64,000 nt of DNA. Origin: Amycolatopsis nivea (GTDB lineage: Bacteria > Actinomycetota > Actinomycetes > Mycobacteriales > Pseudonocardiaceae). This document shows, in pieces, positions 35,431 through 43,700 of this stretch (within the stretch, counting starts at the first letter, position 1; each line of letters begins with the position of its first letter). A model generated the notes under the pieces. The model searched no databases, was not told the DNA's origin, and saw nothing but the letters and a program-made list of their open reading frames with translations. The stretch spans positions 124,001 to 188,000 of the forward strand of contig NZ_SDLT01000009.1 of NCBI RefSeq assembly GCF_004522235.1. Direction: 5' to 3'. The position numbers and the translations under genes were made by a program.

Positions 35431-36870
35431 TTACGCCAGCAGAAACTCCGCCACCCGCTCCCCCATCAGCACCGCGGGTGCGTTCGTGTTCCCGCTGATC
35501 ACCCGCGGCAGCACCGAAGCGTCCGCGACCCTCAGCCCGGACACTCCGCGCACCGCCAGCGCCGGATCAGTCACCGCCAGCTCGTCGGTTCCCATCCGGC
35601 ACGTGCCCACCTGGTGGTGATACGTGATCGCCGTTCGCCGGACGTACTCCCGGATATCCGCCGGTCCCGGGTACAGCTCCCGCGCGCCCCATTCCTCGGC
35701 CAGTGCCGGGGCGCCTCCGATCAACCGGCACTGTTCCACCGACGCGACCAGGCTTTCGAAGTCCGCCGGGTGTGCCAGCGCGGCCAGGTCGATCAGCGGC
35801 ATCTCGGCCGGATCCGTGCTGCGCAGCCGCAGCGTTCCCCGGCTGTGCGGCGTGATCATGCCCGCCATCAGCGAGAACCCGGTCGCCGGACCGGTCATCC
35901 ACGGTTCGTACATCGGCACGCTGAAGTGGATCGGCTGCGTGTCCGGCACCGCCAGGCCCGGGCGGCTGCGCCAGAACAGATGCGTCTGCGTCACCGAAAG
36001 CCCGGTCTGCGGCGGCGCGACCGCGCGCCGGTCGGTGGCGAAGATGACCGGCGACAGCAGGTGATCGTGCAGGTTCTCGCCGACCCCTGGCAGATCCGCG
36101 ACGACGTCCAAGCCCAGCGCCGCGACGTCGTCAGCCGGGCCGATTCCGCTGCGCAGCAGGATCGCCGGGGACGCGAGGGCACCGGCGGCGAGCACGACTT
36201 GGTCGGCGAACCGCGACTCCAGTTTGCCGTCGACCTCCGCCAGCACGCCGATGCAGCGGTCGCCCTCGAAAAGCACGCGATGCACCAGCGCGCCAGTGTG
36301 GACGGTCATCTGGCTGGCGACCGGTTCGGCGTAGCAGAGCCAGGTGTTGCGCCGCCGTCCGCCGGACATGGTGACTTGCTGCACGGAGACGCCGTCGAGG
36401 GTGCCGCCGTTGTAATTGTCGTTGAACGGCAGGCCGATCTCCTGCGCTGCGTCCACAATGGACTGCTGGATCGGCTGCAGCGGATCGTGCTGTTCGAGGT
36501 CGAGCAGGTCACGTTCGATCCGCTCGTACACCGGGCGCACGTCGTCCCAGGTCCAGCCGGGCAGGCCCCAGCCGTCGTAGTCCGCCGCCGCGCCGCGGAC
36601 CCAGATCATCGCGTTCAGCGAATGCGAGCCGCCGAGCACCTTGCCGCGCGGCAGGTGCAGCCTGCGGTTCCCGGCGTGCGGCTGCGGCACCGTGTAGTAG
36701 TCCCAGTCCTCGGCGGCGTGCCACAGTTCCCCCGCGCGCGACGGGTCGTGGATCGCCGCGTTCGTGTCCGGTCCGCCCGCCTCCAGCAGCGTCACCTTCG
36801 CGCCCGCGTCGACCAGCCGCCGGCACACCACCGAGCCCGCCGAACCCGCACCCACCACGATCACGTCCAT
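35431..36870 (-). CDS. GMC-family FAD-dependent oxidoreductase
   Basis: 479 residues from ATG 36870; a longer frame to 36948 would add an unconserved leader. FAD site DVIVVGAGSAGSVVCRRL, LLEAGGPD, GMC box RGKVLGGSHSLNAMIWVRG, GAGENLHDH-like VGENLHDH, and catalytic His in YHHQVGTCRMG. It oxidises an alcohol or polyol with oxygen or another acceptor. Divergent from the aldehyde dehydrogenase, so it might feed aldehyde to it. Mycofactocin-linked GMC enzymes look similar; that link is speculative. Confidence 0.9.
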   Translation of the reverse strand: MDVIVVGAGSAGSVVCRRLVDAGAKVTLLEAGGPDTNAAIHDPSRAGELWHAAEDWDYYTVPQPHAGNRRLHLPRGKVLGGSHSLNAMIWVRGAAADYDGWGLPGWTWDDVRPVYERIERDLLDLEQHDPLQPIQQSIVDAAQEIGLPFNDNYNGGTLDGVSVQQVTMSGGRRRNTWLCYAEPVASQMTVHTGALVHRVLFEGDRCIGVLAEVDGKLESRFADQVVLAAGALASPAILLRSGIGPADDVAALGLDVVADLPGVGENLHDHLLSPVIFATDRRAVAPPQTGLSVTQTHLFWRSRPGLAVPDTQPIHFSVPMYEPWMTGPATGFSLMAGMITPHSRGTLRLRSTDPAEMPLIDLAALAHPADFESLVASVEQCRLIGGAPALAEEWGARELYPGPADIREYVRRTAITYHHQVGTCRMGTDELAVTDPALAVRGVSGLRVADASVLPRVISGNTNAPAVLMGERVAEFLLA

Positions 36871-37011
36871 GTCCTGATCCTGGCCGGTCCCCCGGCCGCG
36901 CCCGGAATTGTCTTCACTCGCCGACAACGGGCGTGCCCTCGCGGACAAGACCGCCCGCCCGCCGCGCGCCGATACTCGGGAGCGACCAGAAGACCGGGAC
37001 TAGGGAGCACC
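36871..37011. promoter_or_regulatory. Divergent promoter region, GMC oxidoreductase / aldehyde dehydrogenase
   Basis: 141 bp between divergent starts. TAGGGAG just before 37012 serves the dehydrogenase. I see no convincing inverted repeat. Confidence 0.35.
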
Positions 37012-38448
37012 ATGGCGACACGCCTGTTCATCGACGGTCAGTGGACCGAGGCCGGCGGGGAGCCCATCCCGACCCGCGATCCGGCCACCGGCACGGTTCT
37101 CGAAGACGTCGGGACGGCGACGCGGGCCGACGTCGACGCCGCGGTCGCCGCCGCACGCCGCGCGCTGACCTCGCCGGAGTGGGCCGGGCTCGCGCCGGTG
37201 CAGCGCGCGAAACTGCTGTTCCGCCTCGCCGACCTCGTCGACGAGCACCACGAGGAACTCGCCGCGCTGGAAACCCGCGACCAGGGCCAGCCGATCGGCA
37301 TCTCGCGCCAGGTGAGCGTCACCGGCGCGGCCGAGCACCTGCGGTACTTCGCCGGCTGGGTGACGAAAATCCAGGGCACCACGAACCCGGTTTCGTTCCC
37401 CGACACCCTGCACTACACGCGCCGCGAGCCGGTCGGCGTGAACGCGCTGATCACGCCGTGGAACTTCCCGCTGATGATCCTCGTGTGGAAGCTCGCGCCC
37501 GCGCTCGCCACCGGCAACACCGTGGTGATCAAGCCGAGCGAGGTCACCCCGCTGACCAGCATCCGGCTGGTACAGCTGGCCGAGCAGGCTGGTATCCCAG
37601 CGGGCGTCGTCAACCTGGTCACCGGCGACGGCCCGGTGGGCGCGCTGCTGAGTTCGCACCACGACGTCGACCACGTTTCCTACACCGGTTCCACCGCGGT
37701 CGGGAAGCTGATCACGGCGGCGAGCGCGGAGTCCAACCTCAAGCGGCTCACCCTCGAACTCGGCGGCAAGGCCCCGAGCATCATCGCCGCCGACGCCGAC
37801 CTGGACGCCGCCGTTGCGGGCAACCTCGCCGGCGCGACGCTGAACACCGGGCAGGTCTGCGCGGCGTACACGCGGTTCTACGTCGACCGCAAGCGCGAGC
37901 AGGAGTTCGTGGAGAAAATGGCCGCCGGGCTGGCGGGTCTGCAGGTCGGCCCCGGTTTGGAGGAGACGACCCAGGTCGGGCCGCTCGTGTCGGACAAGCA
38001 CCGCAGGCACGTCGCGAACCTGGTGGCGACCGGCCGTTCCGAAGGCGCGGACCTGATCACCGGCGGCTCGGAAGTCGACCGCGACGGCTACTTCTACCAG
38101 CCGACGCTCTTCGCGGGCGTCACCGACTCGATGACGATCATGCGCGAGGAGATCTTCGGCCCGGTGCTGGCGGTGACGCCGTACGACGACCCGGACGAGC
38201 TGGTCGCGCGCGCGAACGACACGCAGTACGGCCTCGCCGCGACCGTGTGGACCCGCGACATCCGTACCGCGCAACGCTATGCGGACGGGATTCGCGCGGG
38301 CGCGGTGTTCGTGAACATGCCGCCGATCCCGGACATGGCCGCCCCGTGGGGTGGATACAAGGCGTCGGGCTGGGGCCGCGAAATGGGTCCGTGGGCGCTG
38401 GACGCGTACACCGAGACGAAGGCCGTTTGGCTGCACTACGGTTACTGA
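37012..38448 (+). CDS. Aldehyde dehydrogenase, candidate arylacetaldehyde dehydrogenase
   Basis: 478 residues. Complete ALDH: ITPWNFPLMILVWKLAPAL, SYTGSTAVGK, Glu in LELGGKAP, catalytic Cys in NTGQVCAAYTR, EEIFGPVLAV. The size and motif set fit betaine-aldehyde or phenylacetaldehyde dehydrogenases. As the amine oxidase product is an arylacetaldehyde and the hpa genes need an arylacetate, this enzyme is the obvious bridge (FeaB role). The assignment is contextual; another aldehyde such as a GMC product is possible. Confidence 0.88.
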   Translation: MATRLFIDGQWTEAGGEPIPTRDPATGTVLEDVGTATRADVDAAVAAARRALTSPEWAGLAPVQRAKLLFRLADLVDEHHEELAALETRDQGQPIGISRQVSVTGAAEHLRYFAGWVTKIQGTTNPVSFPDTLHYTRREPVGVNALITPWNFPLMILVWKLAPALATGNTVVIKPSEVTPLTSIRLVQLAEQAGIPAGVVNLVTGDGPVGALLSSHHDVDHVSYTGSTAVGKLITAASAESNLKRLTLELGGKAPSIIAADADLDAAVAGNLAGATLNTGQVCAAYTRFYVDRKREQEFVEKMAAGLAGLQVGPGLEETTQVGPLVSDKHRRHVANLVATGRSEGADLITGGSEVDRDGYFYQPTLFAGVTDSMTIMREEIFGPVLAVTPYDDPDELVARANDTQYGLAATVWTRDIRTAQRYADGIRAGAVFVNMPPIPDMAAPWGGYKASGWGREMGPWALDAYTETKAVWLHYGY

Positions 38449-38456
38449 ACGCTTTC

Positions 38457-38491
38457 GGGGCTCGGCGGTCTGCCTCGGACTGCCGAGTCCC
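38457..38491. terminator. Bidirectional terminator
   Basis: 38457-38470 pairs with 38478-38491 (14 bp, two mismatches), loop TGCCTCG, between the aldehyde dehydrogenase gene and the convergent hydrolase gene. Confidence 0.6.
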
Positions 38492-38493
38492 GT

Positions 38494-39468
38494 TCAGCGG
38501 GCCAGTTCGGCCAGCGACAGCAGCAAATGCGCCGACTCCGGGTACCAGATGTCCGAATGCGCCCCGGCTGGATTCCACCACCGCCCGCGCCGGAACCGCC
38601 ACCCCGACTCGACGTTGACGATCCGCCGGTCCATTTCGGACCGTGAGTACTCCGCCGATACCTTGTGCAGCACCGTGTTCGCGACCTCGTCGGCCGGAGC
38701 TTTCACCCCGACGTTCCCGATCCCTCGCACGCCCTCCGCCAACCGGTGCCACAACCCGGTCGCCCGGTCAAACCGCGACCGGGTCAGCACGACCGGCCCG
38801 TTGATCGGCGCGGCACGCAGCACCGGAGCGAACCGGTTCGTGAAGATGTCCGGCCGCGCCGCCATCTGGAACACCAACAGAGTGTCCACAGTGTACGGAT
38901 AACGCGGGTCAGCCCGATCCCACCCGAGAACCGGCGGACCGTCGCCCGCCGCCGCCTGCACCGCTTCCACGACGAACCGGCCGCCGAAGGAATGGCCGAC
39001 ACAATGCAGGTACTGCCCGGTGACGGTCCGCAAACTCGGCGCGCTGCCGGGCAATTGGCGTTCCGCATTCAGATATCCAAGCAACTGCCCGAGCGCCTCC
39101 GCGGCCCGCCCGTCGGTGGTCATCGCATGCGCCCGGTCGCGGATCCGCCGGTACCCGGTCAGGAACGGGTTGCTCATCGACGGCCACCGCACCATGACGT
39201 AAAACCCTTGCCACGCACCGAGTCCTTCGTAAGACCCAGCCGCGTGCCGTTCCTCCAGCAGCCCGAAGAACTGCCGCGCCCGCCGGTCCGCCGTCTCCCG
39301 GTTGTTCTGCCAGCCGTGCACGAACACGACGATGTCGGTCGCCGTCGCCGGAACCTCCAGCCACCGGGCCAGCAAACGCGGCACCGCCTCGGCGGGCACC
39401 GGCTCGCCGGTTTCCGGATCCACGAAATCACCGCGCTCGTCGAGGTCCAGGATCACCGGTTCGGTCAC
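38494..39468 (-). CDS. Alpha/beta-hydrolase-like protein of the kinase-CHAT operon
   Basis: 324 residues. GTG 39468 overlaps the CHAT stop (GTGA), with AGGAAGGG upstream; a much longer open frame upstream is antisense-type shadow of the CHAT gene. Oxyanion strand IVVFVHGWQNN (~46-56) and nucleophile elbow VGHSFGG with Ser160 mark an alpha/beta hydrolase. The C-terminal ~110 residues (EVANTVLHKVSAEYSRSEMDRRIVNVESGW) are less typical. Likely esterase or lipase-like effector. Third gene of a translationally coupled operon with a CHAT protease and a kinase; not a metabolic enzyme by context. Confidence 0.82.
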   Translation of the reverse strand: MTEPVILDLDERGDFVDPETGEPVPAEAVPRLLARWLEVPATATDIVVFVHGWQNNRETADRRARQFFGLLEERHAAGSYEGLGAWQGFYVMVRWPSMSNPFLTGYRRIRDRAHAMTTDGRAAEALGQLLGYLNAERQLPGSAPSLRTVTGQYLHCVGHSFGGRFVVEAVQAAAGDGPPVLGWDRADPRYPYTVDTLLVFQMAARPDIFTNRFAPVLRAAPINGPVVLTRSRFDRATGLWHRLAEGVRGIGNVGVKAPADEVANTVLHKVSAEYSRSEMDRRIVNVESGWRFRRGRWWNPAGAHSDIWYPESAHLLLSLAELAR

Positions 39469-40745
39469 GGTCGCCCTTCCTGCCACAGATGCACGTCGAT
39501 CCCGCGGTACAGCGAAAACATCAGCCCGAGCGGATTGTGGTGTTCGTCGGCGAACGCCCGCGCCAGCGAGCGCACGATATCGCCCAGTTTCGCGCCCGTA
39601 TCGATGAATTCGGTGAACAACCGCCGCGAATACTCGCACGCGAACGCGGGCGGCAGGTCGATCTGCGGGCCGATCAGGCAGCGTCCGCCGTTGCCCAGCA
39701 ACGCTTTGCCGAAGGCCGAGTAGAACGCCGACGTCACCTGTCCGCCCTGGCACGCCCCGATGTACACGAACGGCTTCGTCGGCAGCGGCGCTTCCTCCAG
39801 CCACGCGGTCAGATCGGTGCCGTAGATCCGTTCGCCGTCGCCGAGTTTCAGATACGGCTGTTCGATCAGCCCGCCGGATCCGCTTACCTTGCCGTGGCAG
39901 CCGAAATACGTGACGTGGTCGGCGAAATCGCGGCTGCGGAAATGCGCGGCGAGCGTTCTCTTGTCCGGCCGCAGCACGACTTCGGCCCGGCCGTGGAAGA
40001 AGTCGACCACCGGCGCGATGTAGGGCGTGTCCGGGAATTGCCGGTCCACGCCGTGGTCGACGTTGAGCCCGACGACCGGTTTGCCGCCGTCCACGGTGAT
40101 CCGCGCGTCGAAGTCGTCGACCCGGGAGAAGGTGTGCTCCACGACGTGCCGGTAGCCCCAGAACCCGGCGAGCGACCAGTTCTCGTCGTCCGGGTACTCG
40201 TCCGGCCGCCGCGGCGAGGTGTACAGCATGCCCCACGGCACGATCAGGCTGTCCGATTCGATGCTGATCACGTTCTCGCCCTCGGCGAGCGCCAGTTCCA
40301 GCAGCGCCCGGATCCGCTGCAGCCCGCGATCCGGACCGGCGAACAGCAGCCGGTACATCAGGTAGCCGGCGTCCGCGAGCGCGAAACCGGCGCGGCGCAA
40401 CAGTTCCGGCCGTTGCGACAGGTCCCAGCCGTCGGCGAACGGGTGGCGGCGCGGCCCGCGCTCGGTCCGCTCGGCGACGTCCACGACGTGCCGCTGCCAG
40501 GTTTCGCGGAGGATGTCGATCCGGGAGTTCAGCTCGCCGAGACTGTGCGCGATCCGGCCCTGGTACCCGCCGCCGCCGTCCTCCGGGAACGCGCTGCCCC
40601 ACGCTTGCGCGAGAAGCCCCGGCACCCCAGGGAACTCAAGGAACCGCAGGTTGACCGTCCGCGCCCGGTTGTACGGCGGCACCGCGACGCGGCTCAGCCC
40701 GGCGGTGTTGTCGACGGTCACCTCGGCGCTCAGCTGACGGGTCAT
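39465..40745 (-). CDS. CHAT-domain caspase-like protease
   Basis: 426 residues. ATG 40745 overlaps the kinase stop (ATGA). The first ~150 residues are a helical region of unknown type. Then the CHAT fold: IVPWGMLYTSPRR, catalytic His284 in TYFGCHGK and catalytic Cys332 in VYIGACQGGQ, with CLIGPQIDLPPAFACEYSRRLFTEFI after it. Both residues of the cysteine protease dyad are intact. CHAT proteases act as effectors or processing enzymes in bacterial conflict and programmed-death systems. Expected to be held inactive until signalled by the upstream kinase-protease-like protein. Confidence 0.9.
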   Translation of the reverse strand: MTRQLSAEVTVDNTAGLSRVAVPPYNRARTVNLRFLEFPGVPGLLAQAWGSAFPEDGGGGYQGRIAHSLGELNSRIDILRETWQRHVVDVAERTERGPRRHPFADGWDLSQRPELLRRAGFALADAGYLMYRLLFAGPDRGLQRIRALLELALAEGENVISIESDSLIVPWGMLYTSPRRPDEYPDDENWSLAGFWGYRHVVEHTFSRVDDFDARITVDGGKPVVGLNVDHGVDRQFPDTPYIAPVVDFFHGRAEVVLRPDKRTLAAHFRSRDFADHVTYFGCHGKVSGSGGLIEQPYLKLGDGERIYGTDLTAWLEEAPLPTKPFVYIGACQGGQVTSAFYSAFGKALLGNGGRCLIGPQIDLPPAFACEYSRRLFTEFIDTGAKLGDIVRSLARAFADEHHNPLGLMFSLYRGIDVHLWQEGRP

Positions 40746-43700
40746 GACGGCACCTCCACCGGCAGCGCGGCCGCGATTTCCAGGAGCAGCTGGGCGTCGT
40801 GCTCGCGGTAGATCCGGAACACCAGCCGCAGCGGCCCCGGCGCGACCGGGACGACGTCGAACTCCGCCGGCTCGCGCAGCCGGTCGCCGGTGATCCAGCC
40901 GACCCGCGACATCGGCTGGGCCGCCCCGGGCGCGGCGTCGAGCAGCACCCGGACGCGCACGACACCAGCCGGCGCGCTCGCGGGTTCCTTGCGCCGCACC
41001 GAAACCGCGACCCGCACCGCCCGCCCGACAACCACCGGATCGTCAGACCGGCATTCGACGGTCGCCTCCAGCAGGCCCGGTCCCGGCGGCGGGCCGTCGT
41101 CCGGCGGTCTCGCGTCCGGCGGCCGTCTGCCCGCCCAGAGCACCCGCCGGGAGGAGAACGGCGGCAGCCCCGAAACCTCGCCCGGCACGGGATACCCGGT
41201 CCGGCCGGTGCGCCAGGTAGCGGGCCGCGAATCCGCCCGGCGGGAATCCACGCGCCGGGAATCCACCCGACGGGAGTCGACGCGCCGGGAATCGACCCGG
41301 CGCGAGTCAATCCGGCGCGAGTCGACCCGCGCGCTGAGCACCGTGCCGTAAACCGGCGCTTGCGGCCCTTCGAGCTGGATGTCCTCAACGGGCTTCGCGG
41401 CATCAGCAGTGACCGGCGGCGGCAACGTCACCGAAATCCGCTCCGAAAGAAACTCTTCCCCAGCCAGCGGTCCGTGCAGGCTGACCAGCCCGCTCTCCGC
41501 GTCGACGACGTCCACCAGCAACCGCAACCGGCCCAGCACCGCCTCGTTGCCCTGCGCGGTCGCCAACGCCGCCGCCGAACCCAGCGCGTCCAGCGTGGCA
41601 CTCAGGTTTCCGTTGCGGTACGCGGAAAGCGCGGCATCCACGGCAGCCCCGAGGCCCAGGTGCGGACCGACCGGCGCTTGGGCGAGATGCGCCGGATCAT
41701 CGGTCAGCCGCACGGAAACGGTCTCCGCCTCCGACTGCACCGAGCCCTGCTGCGCCCACATCGCGACCAGCTGATGGTCCCGCTCGATCGCCAACCCCGA
41801 CGGCACGAGCAAGCTCAGCGCGTACTCCCTGGTTTCCCCTGCCGTCCACTGCCCGAGATCGAGCCCTTCCTCGCTGATTCGCCGCTGCGGCAAGGGTTTC
41901 TGCAACTCTCGCGGAGCCAGCTGGCTGACCCGGTACACCACACAACCCGGCGAATCGCGCACGAACAGCCGCATCGGACCGCCGCCGGAGCCAGCCGTGA
42001 CCGTCACCTTCACGGTCGTGCTGGAGGTGCGCGACGGCAGGTAACGGGGGTAGTGCACCACGACTTTCGGCTGTGCGGCCGAGACCGGTCGCGGCACCTC
42101 GAGGCCGCGCACCCGTCCCGCGTGGTCCCGCAGCGCTGGCCACGCCGGGTTCGCCTGCTCCCAGTAGACCTGCGCGAGGTCGTGCTTCACCTGGCGCAAG
42201 TCAGGAAACCGGGTGGCAGCTGCGGGATTCTCGGCGGCCAGCCGCAGCAGCGTTTCCCCGACCACCGCAGTGAGCCGGCTCTGCGCGTCCTCGTCCAGGT
42301 TCAGGTCGCCGAGCCGGGACCACGCGGCAGCGGCTTCGTCGAGGCTCGGCAGTTCCGTCTCACCTGGCACGAGCGCGGCGAGCGCCCGCACCGCGCCGAT
42401 CCGAGCCGCCAAGCCCGACGCCGCGGGTACTTCGTCCAAAGCCGCGGCGGCACCGACCCGATCACCCTGCCCGAGCCGGATCCGGGCAAGCCCGAACGCC
42501 GCCGCGACCATGGACCGGTCGCACACCCACACCGCTTCGTAGTAGCGCGCCGCGGCCGCCGCCAACCCTCGCAGTTCGGCGCAGAAACCCAGCGCCAGCA
42601 ACGGTGCCAGCTCGCCCGGCACCAGCCGCGCGCACTCCCGGTACTGGTTCTCGGCGTCGTCCAGCGAGCCCGCGTCCAGCAGGATCGCAGCGCTGCGCCA
42701 GGCCGCCGAGACCTCCTCGGATGCGGTGAAGAGAGCCATGGGCAAGGCGGCCCGCACGTCGTCGTCCCGAAGGCGATCGTCCGCGCGCAACGGCGGTTCC
42801 GGCCCCCAGGCTTCCCACTCCGGAACCCCGAGCCCCGCCGCGGCGAGCTCGCGAGGTTCGGCGAACACCCGTGACACGACCGGGCGCGGCACACGCGTGC
42901 GCTGGCTGAGCAGCTGCCGCAGCACCCCGCGCAGCTGTTCGGCCATGTCGTAGGCGGTGGCGAACCGGTCCTCGTAACTTGCCGTGGCCCGGTCGATCAG
43001 CACCTGCAGCATTTCCCGGCCAAGGCCGCCGTACGACCCGGAACACGCCCGCAGCAGCTCTTCCAGGGTGCGGCCGACCGAGTAGAGATCCGACCGGACG
43101 CTGATGCCTTCCCGGTCCAGCTCGGACCGCGGCGGCTGGTAGCCCGGCGTGCCGACGATCGCGCTGTCCCGGTCGTTCTGCCGCCGTACCGAGCCGAGGT
43201 CGACGAGCGTGATCCGATCGCCGTCCTGCAACACGTTGTCCGGTTTCACATCGACGTACAGCAATCCCCGAGCGTGCAGGTACCCGACCGCCTCGAGCAG
43301 CTGCAGCCCGTATGCGGCGACATGCTCCGGACGCAGCCGCTTCGCGCGCTGGAGGACCGACCGCAGCGAAATGCCGCGCACGTACTCCATCACCAGATAC
43401 CCACTGGGCCTGCCGGTTTCCGGGTCCGGGTGTTCGACGTGCGCGAGGGTGCGGACGACGTTCGGATGGTCCAGTTCCAGCAGCTGCGGGACGACAGCGG
43501 ACTGCGCGGCGGCCAGCGCGCCGCCGCGGTCCCGTTCGCCGACCAGGGTTTTGAGCACCACGAACCGGCCGCCTTCGGCCTCGTCGCGGGCGAGGTAGAT
43601 CCAGCTGAACCCGCCGTGCGCGATGCACCCGAGCACCCGGTACCGGCCGACGACGACCGTGCCCTGTTCCAGCGTCGGCAGGAAGGTGAACGGCGTGCCG

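Noticed and set aside
33910..38448. A 1512-residue open frame on the plus strand.
   Set aside because: Only its last 478 residues (from ATG 37012) are a real aldehyde dehydrogenase; the rest is antisense to two minus-strand genes.
39469..40602. N-terminal extension of the hydrolase frame to 40602.
   Set aside because: Overlaps the whole CHAT gene in another frame; GTG 39468 has a good ribosome-binding site and overlap with the CHAT stop.
41228..41332. Regular repeats as a CRISPR array.
   Set aside because: Units are contiguous 15-mers in coding frame with no spacers.
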